Below, piece after piece: positions 8,895 through 16,999 of a stretch of 64,000 nt of DNA. The notes under the pieces were generated by a model. It saw nothing but the letters and a program-made list of their open reading frames with translations. It did not search any database and was not told the DNA's origin. The number at the start of each line of letters is the position of its first letter. Positions within the stretch are counted from its first letter, which is position 1. Position numbers and translations under genes: made by a program. The stretch lies in NCBI GenBank assembly GCA_902774295.1, contig CACYHP010000006.1, positions 37,536 to 101,535 of the forward strand. The letters are read 5' to 3'. This DNA is from an uncultured Bacteroidia bacterium (GTDB lineage Bacteria > Bacteroidota > Bacteroidia > Bacteroidales > F082).

Positions 8895-9775
8895 TGGACA
8901 ATCAATTCAGACCGCAAGGTTTTGCTATTTTACCCTTGGTGGTAAAGAACCTGCTGATAATCAACGGTATATTCTTCCTTGCAACCATCGCAATGGACAT
9001 GGTTTGGCACATCGATTTGGCACAATATCTCGGCTTGCATTACATCGGAGCGTCAGATTTCAGGCCATATCAATTCGTGACTTATATGTTCATGCATGGC
9101 AGTTTCGCACATCTTTTTTTCAATATGTTTGCGTTATGGATGTTCGGCAATGCCATCGAAAACGCCTGGGGACCGAAGCGATTCCTGATATTTTACTTCG
9201 TCTGCGGCATCGGCGCCGGCTTGACACAGGAATTGGTGCAATACATCCAATTCTCTGATATTCATAACTTCCAGAATGTAAACCTGGGAGGCAGAATCGT
9301 TCCTGTGGAAGATTATCTCAACATGCTTACTACTGTCGGTGCATCAGGAGCCGTTTATGGCATACTTCTCGCATTCGGTATGATGTGGCCAAACTCCATG
9401 ATTTACCTGTATTTCCTGATACCTATCAAGACAAAATGGTTCGTTTTGATATACGGTCTTCTCGAATTATTTACAGGCTTCTCATCTATCGACAATGTGG
9501 CACATTTCGCGCATGTCGGAGGTATGGTTTTCGGCCTTTTGCTCATTTTATATTGGAAAAATCAAGGGAATGGCGGCAATTCCAAGTTTAAAATAAAATT
9601 CAACAAAAACAAATCTGGAAACGGCCGGCCAAAATCGGATTGGGACTACAATAAAGAACGTCATGACGAAGACCGCAAAACCGACGAAATCCTTGATAAG
9701 ATTAGCAGAGGCGGCTACGACAGCCTGACAAAAGAGGAGAAGGAGTTCCTGTTTAAACAAAGCAAGAAAAGCTGA
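8894..9775 (+). CDS. Rhomboid-family intramembrane serine protease
   Basis: A 293-residue membrane protein with six predicted helices and a hydrophilic C-terminal tail of about 70 residues rich in Lys, Asn and Asp. The rhomboid signatures are clear: FMHGSFAHLFFNMFALW in helix 2, the nucleophile motif GASGAVYG, and AHFAHVGGMVFG with the catalytic His. Rhomboids cleave transmembrane substrates inside the bilayer; the bacterial substrate here is unknown. Start and stop codons overlap mutL and uvrB by one base each, a strong sign of translational coupling. Confidence 0.93.
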   Translation: MDNQFRPQGFAILPLVVKNLLIINGIFFLATIAMDMVWHIDLAQYLGLHYIGASDFRPYQFVTYMFMHGSFAHLFFNMFALWMFGNAIENAWGPKRFLIFYFVCGIGAGLTQELVQYIQFSDIHNFQNVNLGGRIVPVEDYLNMLTTVGASGAVYGILLAFGMMWPNSMIYLYFLIPIKTKWFVLIYGLLELFTGFSSIDNVAHFAHVGGMVFGLLLILYWKNQGNGGNSKFKIKFNKNKSGNGRPKSDWDYNKERHDEDRKTDEILDKISRGGYDSLTKEEKEFLFKQSKKS

Positions 9776-11790
9776 TGAATTTCAAGTTGTCATCGGAGTT
9801 TAAGCCCACCGGCGACCAGCCTCAGGCCATAGAGCAGCTGAAAAACGGCATTTTGGCAGGGGAGAGGTATCAGACTTTAATGGGTGTGACAGGCTCCGGA
9901 AAGACGTTCACAATAGCCAATATGCTGGCAGAACTGAACCGTCCCGCATTGATTCTCAGCCATAATAAGACGCTCGCGGCACAGCTTTACAGCGAATTCA
10001 AGCAGTTTTTCCCTGAAAATAAGGTCGAATATTTCGTTTCTTACTACGATTACTATCAGCCTGAGGCGTTTATCCCGCAGACAAACACTTATATCGAGAA
10101 GGATTTGTCGATAAATGACGAGATTGACAGACTGCGACTGAGCACAACGTCAGCACTTTTGTCAGGTAGACGCGATGTCATTGTAGTATCTTCAGTATCA
10201 TGTATTTACGGCATTGGAAACCCTGAAGATTTCAGCAAAAACGTAATCAATATCGAGCTTGGGCAGAAGATTCGTCGTGACGACCTGCTTTTTAACCTTT
10301 CCAATGCACTTTACAGTCGTAATGACATTGAATTTTCGCGTGGACGCTTTCGTGTGAAAGGCGACACTGTCGATGTGTTTCCTGCATACTCAGACACTCC
10401 ATATCGAATAATTTTCTGGGACGATGAGATTGAGGAATTGGAGTCGTTTGACCCGATAAACGGCACCAGAATTGAGAGTTTGCAGAATATTACGCTGTTC
10501 CCGGCCAATATTTTCGTGACATCAAAAGAGAAGATTAAGCAAGCGACTGAGGAGATACTTCTCGACATGTTTAAGCAGGCCGAATATTTCCGTGAGATTG
10601 GAAAATATGAGGACGCGAAACGTCTGGAAGACCGCGTAAATCATGATGTTGAAATGATTCGTGAACTCGGATACTGCTCTGGCATCGAAAACTATTCACG
10701 GTATTTTGATGGTCGGGCTGCTGGCACACGCCCATTCTGCCTTTTGGACTTTTTCCCTGATGATTTTATAACTATCATTGACGAAAGTCATGTCACAGTG
10801 TCACAAATTCGCGGCATGTACGGAGGTGACCGTTCACGCAAGCAGACCTTGGTGGAATATGGCTTCAGGTTGCCATCAGCACTCGACAACCGCCCGTTGA
10901 AATTCGATGAGTTTGAATCACTTACGGGTCAAACCATATATGTCAGCGCTACGCCTGGCGACTACGAGATGCAGCAGACTCAAGGCGTTTACGTGGAGCA
11001 GCTTATACGCCCGACAGGACTTCTCGACCCGAAAATTGAGGTCAGACCATGCACTAACCAAGTCGACGACCTCGTGGACGAGATAATCCGGGTTATCGCC
11101 CGCAAACAGCGCGTCTTGGTCACAACTTTGACAAAACGTATGGCCGAGGAGCTGACAAATTACCTTAACAATCTGAATATCAACACAAGATACATACATT
11201 CCGATGTCGATACTTTGGACAGAGTCGAAATCATGATGGGCTTGAGAAGGGGAGACTTCGATGTTTTGGTCGGTGTCAACCTTCTTCGTGAAGGCTTGGA
11301 TCTGCCTGAGGTTCAATTGGTTGCTATCTTGGATGCCGACAAGGAAGGCTTCCTGCGTTCGGAGCGTTCGTTGACACAGACGGCAGGCCGCGCCGCCCGT
11401 AATGCCGACAGCAAAGTCATAATGTACGCTGACAAAATCACCGACTCGATGCGCAAAACCATCGACGAGACACAAAGGCGGCGCGAGAAACAGATGGCAT
11501 ATAATATCGAACATAATATTGTTCCTAAAACAATTATAAAGCCTCTTGACAACGCCTGGGGTGACCTGAACAAAGCCAAACTCGTTGACTACGAGATGAC
11601 CGAAGAACACGTCAGGTCGGTGGCAGAAGAAAAAACAGCCGTCTATCGTTCGCCGAGAGACATCAAAAAAGCCATTCAAGATGCCAAGAAAGAGATGGAG
11701 AAATCCGTCAAAGAGCTTGACTTTATGAACGCTGCAAAATACCGCGACATAATCGTCGCTTTAGAAGAGAAATTAAACAAAATCGATTGA
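9775..11790 (+). CDS. uvrB: UvrABC excinuclease subunit B
   Basis: A 671-residue protein of normal UvrB length. Walker A GVTGSGKT is at 37-44. The tyrosine-rich beta-hairpin that threads damaged DNA is at about 90-102 (YYDYYQPEAFIPQ). Helicase motifs include IIDESHVTVSQIRGMYGGD and TQTAGRAARN, and a C-terminal UVR domain (MEKSVKELDFMNAAKYRDII) binds UvrC. It verifies lesions handed over by UvrA and loads UvrC for dual incision in nucleotide excision repair. The gene overlaps the rhomboid gene by one base. Confidence 0.98.
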   Translation: MNFKLSSEFKPTGDQPQAIEQLKNGILAGERYQTLMGVTGSGKTFTIANMLAELNRPALILSHNKTLAAQLYSEFKQFFPENKVEYFVSYYDYYQPEAFIPQTNTYIEKDLSINDEIDRLRLSTTSALLSGRRDVIVVSSVSCIYGIGNPEDFSKNVINIELGQKIRRDDLLFNLSNALYSRNDIEFSRGRFRVKGDTVDVFPAYSDTPYRIIFWDDEIEELESFDPINGTRIESLQNITLFPANIFVTSKEKIKQATEEILLDMFKQAEYFREIGKYEDAKRLEDRVNHDVEMIRELGYCSGIENYSRYFDGRAAGTRPFCLLDFFPDDFITIIDESHVTVSQIRGMYGGDRSRKQTLVEYGFRLPSALDNRPLKFDEFESLTGQTIYVSATPGDYEMQQTQGVYVEQLIRPTGLLDPKIEVRPCTNQVDDLVDEIIRVIARKQRVLVTTLTKRMAEELTNYLNNLNINTRYIHSDVDTLDRVEIMMGLRRGDFDVLVGVNLLREGLDLPEVQLVAILDADKEGFLRSERSLTQTAGRAARNADSKVIMYADKITDSMRKTIDETQRRREKQMAYNIEHNIVPKTIIKPLDNAWGDLNKAKLVDYEMTEEHVRSVAEEKTAVYRSPRDIKKAIQDAKKEMEKSVKELDFMNAAKYRDIIVALEEKLNKID

Positions 11791-11792
11791 AT

Positions 11793-13205
11793 ATGAATAC
11801 GTTAGCAATCCCATTTTTCGCAACCGACGCAGTTTGGAATGCCATGATACAGTTTGGCATCATTGCTGTTGGACTTTTGGCAGGCAACATTGTGCGAACA
11901 AAAGTGCCATTTATGCAAAAAAGTTTGATTCCATCAGCACTGATCGGAGGTGCTTTGATATTGGTTTTCAAGGCAATATATTCTGACTTGCTTGGATGGG
12001 AGGATTTAATCGACAAACGCTCAATGGAAATCATCACATATCACGCCCTTGGCCTCGGTTTTGTCGCTTTGGCATTGAAAAACAACAAAGTTGAGTCGAA
12101 ATCAAGCACTATGAAAGTCATTGAGACCGGCACTTTGACGGCAAGCACATATATCATACAAGGCATTGTCGGTCTGTTAGTTACGATACCATTGTTCTAT
12201 TTTGGGAAACATATATTCTATGCTGCAGGATTGCTTCTTCCGATGGGCTACGGTCAAGGGCCCGGACAGGCACTGAATTTCGGCACGATTTATATGGACA
12301 GAGCCGCCGAACAAGACATCATCTTCCCAGGCAAAGACTTCGGATTATCAATAGCTGCGATGGGTTTCATCATCGGCTGCGTGGTAGGAGTGGTCTATCT
12401 TAACATCTTAAAAAGAAAAGGAAAGATTAAAATCTCTGAGATTCAGGAGAAGCAGAGAAACAACCTCAGCGACTACGAAGGTGAGAACGAAATCCCTGAT
12501 ACTGAATCAGTTGACAAGCTCTCGATACAGTTTGGTCTGGTGCTCTTCACATATCTTTTGGTCTATCTTTTCAACCATTGCCTGCAAAGTTTCGACCTCG
12601 GCAATTTCGGTGAGAAGACTCTCATGCCGTTGATGTGGGGCTTCAACTTCCTGCTTGGCACGCTGTTCGGCATCATGATAAAAGGCATAATTAAAGTGTT
12701 GAGAAAGAGACAGCTGATGAAACGTGAATATATCAACAATTACCTCTTGAACCGTATTAGCGGATTCTTTTTCGATATCATGATTGTTGCAGGCACAGCA
12801 GCCATCAACTTTAGTGAATTCAAGGGATTTGCGCTACCGTACATACTCGTGTGCACACTCGGCGCCATTGCGACGTTCTGGTTTGTGTTGAAGGTGTGCA
12901 AACATCTCTATCCGAATTACGTTTATGAAGGCTTTTTCAGCATGTTCGGCATGCTCACGGGCACAGCTTCCAATGGCATGATTCTCCTTCGTGAGATCGA
13001 CCCTAAGTTTGAGACACCTGCTGCAAACAACCTTGTTTTACAGTCACTTCCGGCAGTGGCATTAGGCTTCCCGGTGTTGCTTCTGGTCAGCTTCGCGCCT
13101 CAAGGCTTCACCCAAGCCCTCATCACCCTTGGAATTTTGGTGGTCGTTTTCATTATCTTTAATTTGTTCTTGTTCAGGACTAAAATCTTCCGTAAAAAGC
13201 AATAG
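11793..13205 (+). CDS. gltS: Sodium/glutamate symporter, GltS family
   Basis: A 470-residue inner-membrane carrier with about ten or more hydrophobic helices and the ESS/GltS landmarks: LLLPMGYGQGPGQALNFG in the first pseudo-repeat and GMLTGTASNGMILLREIDP in the second. It should import glutamate driven by Na+. I place the start at ATG 11793, two bases after the uvrB stop. An in-frame TTG at 11787 overlaps uvrB and is less likely. It is the last gene of the mutL operon; a pair of REP-like repeats follows. A glutamate importer beside an amino-acid fermentation operon is suggestive but they look like separate transcripts. Confidence 0.9.
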   Translation: MNTLAIPFFATDAVWNAMIQFGIIAVGLLAGNIVRTKVPFMQKSLIPSALIGGALILVFKAIYSDLLGWEDLIDKRSMEIITYHALGLGFVALALKNNKVESKSSTMKVIETGTLTASTYIIQGIVGLLVTIPLFYFGKHIFYAAGLLLPMGYGQGPGQALNFGTIYMDRAAEQDIIFPGKDFGLSIAAMGFIIGCVVGVVYLNILKRKGKIKISEIQEKQRNNLSDYEGENEIPDTESVDKLSIQFGLVLFTYLLVYLFNHCLQSFDLGNFGEKTLMPLMWGFNFLLGTLFGIMIKGIIKVLRKRQLMKREYINNYLLNRISGFFFDIMIVAGTAAINFSEFKGFALPYILVCTLGAIATFWFVLKVCKHLYPNYVYEGFFSMFGMLTGTASNGMILLREIDPKFETPAANNLVLQSLPAVALGFPVLLLVSFAPQGFTQALITLGILVVVFIIFNLFLFRTKIFRKKQ

Positions 13206-13220
13206 CAGAATACTAGATAA

Positions 13221-13277
13221 TTGGTGCCATTTGCAGAAATACGACTTACCACAGGGTACTGAGAGTATTTCGAAAAT
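13221..13277. repeat. REP-like intergenic repeat, copy 1
   Basis: A 57-base unit starting TTGGTGCCATTTGCAGAAAT that recurs at 13294-13350 with one base change (ACCACAGGG versus ACCATAGGG). The left end is in inverted relation to the right end seen in copy 2. It lies just after the gltS stop. Confidence 0.85.
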
Positions 13278-13293
13278 TGTTTTTCAGAGATTA

Positions 13294-13350
13294 TTGGTGC
13301 CATTTGCAGAAATACGACTTACCATAGGGTACTGAGAGTATTTCGAAAAT
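13294..13350. repeat. REP-like intergenic repeat, copy 2, with imperfect terminal inversion
   Basis: Second copy of the 57-base unit, separated from the first by 16 bases. Including flanks, its ends ATTGGTGCCAT and ATGGCACTAAT are inverted copies with one mismatch, and the pairing extends inward through GCAGAAATAC / GTATTTCG. The unit can thus fold into a long imperfect hairpin. Could be a REP/BIME-type or MITE-like element. Confidence 0.8.
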
Positions 13351-13384
13351 GGCACTAATAATCTCATTAAAAAATCAATGAAAT

Positions 13385-13419
13385 TTTTGTTTTCTATTCA
13401 AAAAAATATATTATATTTG
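13385..13419 (+). promoter_or_regulatory. Promoter of the kamE/butyrate operon
   Basis: TTTTG at 13385-13389 followed after 22 bases by TATATTTG (13412-13419). The leader to the kamE ATG is about 70 bases and begins with a small inverted repeat, TGATAAA (13426-13432) / TTTATCA (13445-13451), which could stabilise the mRNA 5' end. Confidence 0.6.
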
Positions 13420-13496
13420 CAGACATGATAAAGGTGTAATCGCTTTTATCACATATTTTATTTTAACTTGTTGATAAAGAATAATTTATATTATAT

Positions 13497-14285
13497 ATGA
13501 GCGAAGGATTGTATTCAATGGAAGCTAAGGATTTTGATAAAACCTTAGACTTGACGAAAATTAAGCCGTATGGCGACACAATGAACGATGGTAAGACCCA
13601 GCTGAGTTTCACATTACCGGTGCCATGCGGCGCAGAAGCTGTTGAGGCAGCCAAACAACTCCTCAAAACTATGGGTTTCGAGAATCCTATTGTGGTGTAT
13701 TACAAAGAGTTGACACCTGGATTCACATTCTTTAACTGCTACGGAAGCTGCACTCACACCGTGAACTACAGCACAATCTACGTCCCGAAGGTCGAATCGA
13801 ACACCATGGACATGTACGAGACAGACCAGTACATCAAGGAAAACATCGGCCGTAAGATCGTTATCGTTGGCGCAAGTACTGGTACCGACGCTCACACTGT
13901 GGGTATCGACGCCATCATGAACATGAAGGGCTACGCCGGTCACTACGGACTTGAGCGTTACGAGATGATTGAGGCTTACAACCTCGGTTCACAGGTGCCG
14001 AATGAGGAATTCATCGCAAAAGGTATTGAGCTTCATGCTGACGCTTTGCTCGTTTCGCAGACAGTTACTCAGAAAGACGTTCACATCAAGAATATGACCA
14101 ACTTCATCGAGTTGATGGAGGCTGAAGGCTTGCGTGACAAGATGATTTGCTGCTGCGGTGGCGCCCGTATCTCACATGAGCTTGCTAAGGAACTTGGTTT
14201 CGACGCAGGCTTCGGAATGAACACCTACGCCGACGACGTGGCATCATTCGTGGTCCAGGAAATGGTCAAACGTGGTATGAAATAA
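13497..14285 (+). CDS. kamE: Lysine 5,6-aminomutase beta subunit (B12/PLP-binding)
   Basis: A 262-residue protein of the exact length and motif layout of clostridial KamE. The cobalamin-binding DxHxxG is D131-A-H133-T-V-G, and the PLP-binding lysine is K144 in MNMKGYAGHYGLERY, both at the positions known for the Clostridium sticklandii enzyme. With KamD it moves the terminal amino group of D-lysine or beta-lysine from C6 to C5 using adenosylcobalamin and pyridoxal phosphate, a step in lysine fermentation to acetate and butyrate. The alpha subunit gene kamD, normally directly upstream, is absent here: the upstream gene is gltS plus repeats. It leads an operon of butyrate-forming enzymes. Confidence 0.92.
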   Translation: MSEGLYSMEAKDFDKTLDLTKIKPYGDTMNDGKTQLSFTLPVPCGAEAVEAAKQLLKTMGFENPIVVYYKELTPGFTFFNCYGSCTHTVNYSTIYVPKVESNTMDMYETDQYIKENIGRKIVIVGASTGTDAHTVGIDAIMNMKGYAGHYGLERYEMIEAYNLGSQVPNEEFIAKGIELHADALLVSQTVTQKDVHIKNMTNFIELMEAEGLRDKMICCCGGARISHELAKELGFDAGFGMNTYADDVASFVVQEMVKRGMK

Positions 14286-14335
14286 TCAGCACCCCGACGG
14301 ATGGAAATCGAAGATAAATTTGAAAGATTTTTAAA

Positions 14336-14390
14336 AGATTTTGAAAGATTTTGAGCCGTAGGCGACCAGAAAAAAGAAAATTACAAACAA
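14336..14390 (+). repeat. Operon-internal spacer repeat, copy 1
   Basis: AGATTTTGAAAGATTTTGAG followed by a CCG-rich turn, GCGACC, and a purine-rich GAAAAAAGAAAA stretch. A nearly identical block lies at 16061-16112. Both copies end shortly before the start codon of the next gene (14407 and 16132). Confidence 0.7.
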
Positions 14391-14406
14391 TTAAATATTT
14401 CAGAAT

Positions 14407-15066
14407 ATGGATAAAAATGAAATGAGAGAAGTTATCGCCAAGAGAGCAGCAAAAGAGCTGCATGACGGCGATGTAGTGAACCTTGGTATCGGTATCCCAA
14501 CTTTGATTCCTAACTACCTTCCAAAAGGCGTGTCAGTGACACTGCAGACTGAGAACGGCGCTATGGGCATGGGACCAACACCTGAAGAAGGCAAGGAAGA
14601 TAAGAACCTCATCAACGCTGGCGGCGGTTTCATCACCTTGACACCAGGCGCTTGCACATTCGACTCAGCAACATCATTTGCAATCATCCGCGGCGGTCAC
14701 GTCAACGTGTCGTTCCTCGGCGCATTGCAGGTCGATGAGAAGGGCAACCTCGCCAACTGGATCATCCCGGGCAAGATGGCTCCTGGCATGGGCGGCGCAA
14801 TGGACCTCGTGGTCGGTGCAAAACGCGTTATCCTCACCATGGAACACACACAGAAGGGCGCTCCTAAGATCTTGAAGGAATGCACACTGCCTCTCACAGC
14901 AGCAGGCCAGGTCAACATGATCATCACCGAGATGGGTGTGATGGAGATCACAAATGAAGGCATCGTCCTTACAGAGATCCATCCTGAATTCACCGTCGAG
15001 CAGGTGCAGGAAGCAACAGAGGCTAAGCTCATCATCAGCCCTAACATCAAATCAATGATCGACTAA
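14407..15066 (+). CDS. Acyl-CoA:acetoacetate-type CoA-transferase subunit B
   Basis: A 219-residue subunit B of a heterodimeric 3-oxoacid / butyrate-acetoacetate CoA-transferase (ScoB/AtoA family). The catalytic glutamate is E49 in TENGAMGMGP, and the family glycine-rich loops (GIGIPTL, GGGFITLTPGAC, GGAMDLVVGAK) are intact. In lysine fermenters this enzyme swaps CoA between acetoacetate and butyryl-CoA or acetate, closing the pathway. The A subunit gene is not found in this window, so it must be encoded elsewhere. The gene is 121 bases after kamE in the same operon. Confidence 0.9.
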   Translation: MDKNEMREVIAKRAAKELHDGDVVNLGIGIPTLIPNYLPKGVSVTLQTENGAMGMGPTPEEGKEDKNLINAGGGFITLTPGACTFDSATSFAIIRGGHVNVSFLGALQVDEKGNLANWIIPGKMAPGMGGAMDLVVGAKRVILTMEHTQKGAPKILKECTLPLTAAGQVNMIITEMGVMEITNEGIVLTEIHPEFTVEQVQEATEAKLIISPNIKSMID

Positions 15067-15073
15067 CACTCAC

Positions 15074-15163
15074 TCGTCATTTCGAGTGGAGCGTAGCGGA
15101 ATCGAGAAATCTCCTGCAATTTTAATGAGATTTCTCCACTCCCTTCGGTCGGTCGAAATGACG
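15074..15163. repeat. CGTCATTTCGA-type hairpin repeat
   Basis: Arms CGTCATTTCGAGTGGAG...GAGAAATCTC and GAGATTTCTCCACTCC...CGAAATGACG form a long imperfect hairpin in the gap between the CoA-transferase and crotonase genes. A diverged relative lies at 56033-56134. Hairpins of this appearance are common in intergenic DNA of Bacteroidota. Confidence 0.8.
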
Positions 15164-15177
15164 GAAAGAATAGAATT

Positions 15178-15960
15178 ATGGAATACAAATTCTTAAAAAG
15201 CGAAGTCAGAGAAGACGGCATCACCATCATGACGGTGTCGGCTCCTAAGTCGTTGAATGCACTGAATTCGACGGTCTTGAGAGAAATCGACGACTTCGTC
15301 AGCAACCTAGACACCAAGAAGACCCGCGTCCTCATCATCACCGGTGACGGCGAGAAGTCGTTTGTGGCAGGTGCGGACATTTCGGAGATGGTGCATCTTT
15401 ACGAGAAAGAAGGCTATGAGTTCAGTAAACTCGGCGCCATCGCTTTCCGTAAGATAGAGCTGCTCCCGATTCCGGTCATCGCTGCCGTCAACGGTTTCTG
15501 CCTCGGTGGCGGATGCGAGCTGGCAATGGCATGCGACTTCCGTTATGCCTCAAGCAACGCCAAGTTCGGTCAGCCTGAGGTGGGACTGGGCATCACACCT
15601 GGTTTCAGCGGCACATACCGTCTCGCGAAGCTCATCGGACAAGGCTACGCCAAGGAGATGATATACACCGGCAAGGCTATCCGTGCCGACGAAGCACTGC
15701 GCATCGGCTTGGTGAACGCTGTTTATGAACCGACAGAGTTGATGGACAAGGTCATCGAGACAGCCCAGAAGATCGTCGCCAACGCACCTTTAGCAATAAA
15801 ATATGCTAAGGAATGCATCAACGAGAGCTACGACATGGTTGCTGCCGACGCCATCGAACTGGAGAACCGCAACTTCGGAAAATGCTTCGCAACAGAAGAC
15901 CAGAAGTCAGGAATGACAGCGTTTTTAAATAAGGAAAAACCGCAATTCAAGGGTTGCTGA
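15178..15960 (+). CDS. crt: Enoyl-CoA hydratase / crotonase
   Basis: A 260-residue crotonase-fold enzyme of standard length. The oxyanion-hole peptides are AGADI (64-68) and the GFCLGGG segment, and both catalytic glutamates are present: E114 in GGGCELAMACD and E134 in GQPEVGLGI. It interconverts 3-hydroxybutyryl-CoA and crotonyl-CoA. Its neighbours, a CoA-transferase, 3-hydroxybutyryl-CoA dehydrogenase, butyryl-CoA dehydrogenase and Etf, support the crotonase assignment over other family functions. Confidence 0.9.
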   Translation: MEYKFLKSEVREDGITIMTVSAPKSLNALNSTVLREIDDFVSNLDTKKTRVLIITGDGEKSFVAGADISEMVHLYEKEGYEFSKLGAIAFRKIELLPIPVIAAVNGFCLGGGCELAMACDFRYASSNAKFGQPEVGLGITPGFSGTYRLAKLIGQGYAKEMIYTGKAIRADEALRIGLVNAVYEPTELMDKVIETAQKIVANAPLAIKYAKECINESYDMVAADAIELENRNFGKCFATEDQKSGMTAFLNKEKPQFKGC

Positions 15961-16060
15961 CGGCACACTACGCGCGCCTAGTTTAAGCCCCCTTCGGGCG
16001 GAAATCTTACAAAATCTTTTAAGAAAGGATTAGAAAACAGATTTTGAAAGATTTTTAATT

Positions 16061-16112
16061 AGATTTTGAAAGATTTTGAGCCGCAAGCGACCGAAAAAAG
16101 AAAAAACAAACA
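16061..16112 (+). repeat. Operon-internal spacer repeat, copy 2
   Basis: Second copy of the block at 14336-14390, differing by a few bases. The 171-base gap it sits in (15961-16131) also holds a small GC-rich hairpin, GCCCCCTTCGGGC near 15987, and more AGATTTTGAAAG-like text. Confidence 0.7.
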
Positions 16113-16131
16113 AATTATAAATTTAAGTAAC

Positions 16132-16968
16132 ATGAAAGTATACGTTATCGGAACAGGAACCATGGCAAAAGGCATCGTGAAGGCTTTCGCAGCTAAGATG
16201 CCAGTCGTCATGAAGAGCAGAACTCAGGCCAGCATCGACAAGGCTATGGGTTCAATTGCAAAAGGTTACGCCAAACTCGTTGAGAAAGGCAAGATGACTC
16301 AAGAAGACGTTGACGCTCTGTTGAAGAACATCACAACCACCACCGACTACGCCACATTTAAAGACGCCGACCTCGTCATCGAGGCTGCATCAGAAGATAT
16401 GGCTCTTAAGAAAGAGGTGTTTGCTGAACTCGACAAGATCTGCAAACCAGAAGCGATCTTCGCAACCAACTCATCATCACTTTCAATCACAGAGATCGCT
16501 GCCTGCACAACACGTCCTGCACAGTTCATCGGCATGCACTTCTTCAACCCGGCCGACAGAATGGCATTGGTGGAAGTCATCAAGGGACAGCTCACAAGCG
16601 ACGAAGTGACAAAATGCATCGTTGACCTCGCCACTTCAATCGGCAAACAGCCTGTCGAGGTGAAAGAAGCCCCAGGTTTCGTCGTCAACCGCATCCTCAT
16701 CCCAATGATAAATGAGGCAGTCGGTATCTTGGCCGACGGTATCGCATCAGCAGAGGACATCGACAAGTGCATGATGCTTGGCGCTAACCACCCAATGGGA
16801 CCTCTCGCATTGGCCGACCTCATCGGAAACGATGTCAACCTCGCCATCATGGAGGTGCTTTACAACGAGTTCGGTGATCCGAAATACCGCCCACATCCAC
16901 TTTTGAGAAAGATGGTGCGCGCCGGTTTGCTCGGTCGTAAGACAGGTGAAGGATTCTACAAATATTAA
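16132..16968 (+). CDS. hbd: 3-hydroxybutyryl-CoA dehydrogenase
   Basis: A 278-residue NAD(P)-dependent dehydrogenase. The Rossmann motif is right at the N-terminus, [10 protein letters not shown] (5-14). The catalytic His is H136 in [11 protein letters not shown], followed by the C-terminal [10 protein letters not shown] domain and the closing [14 protein letters not shown]. It reduces acetoacetyl-CoA to 3-hydroxybutyryl-CoA. I use the ATG at 16132 because it places the Rossmann fold at residue 1 as in the family. The longer in-frame TTG start at 16066 would translate the spacer repeat. Confidence 0.92.
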   Translation: MKVYVIGTGTMAKGIVKAFAAKMPVVMKSRTQASIDKAMGSIAKGYAKLVEKGKMTQEDVDALLKNITTTTDYATFKDADLVIEAASEDMALKKEVFAELDKICKPEAIFATNSSSLSITEIAACTTRPAQFIGMHFFNPADRMALVEVIKGQLTSDEVTKCIVDLATSIGKQPVEVKEAPGFVVNRILIPMINEAVGILADGIASAEDIDKCMMLGANHPMGPLALADLIGNDVNLAIMEVLYNEFGDPKYRPHPLLRKMVRAGLLGRKTGEGFYKY

Positions 16969-16999
16969 TAGTTTCGAATATTAATTGAAAACATAAAAC

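Noticed and set aside
13497..14285. Methylmalonyl-CoA or glutamate mutase small subunit
   Set aside because: Length 262, H133 and the PLP lysine K144 match KamE. The small mutase subunits lack the PLP lysine and are about 140 residues.
16066..16131. N-terminal extension of 3-hydroxybutyryl-CoA dehydrogenase
   Set aside because: The extension would translate the operon spacer repeat and place 22 residues before the Rossmann motif. ATG 16132 fits the family.
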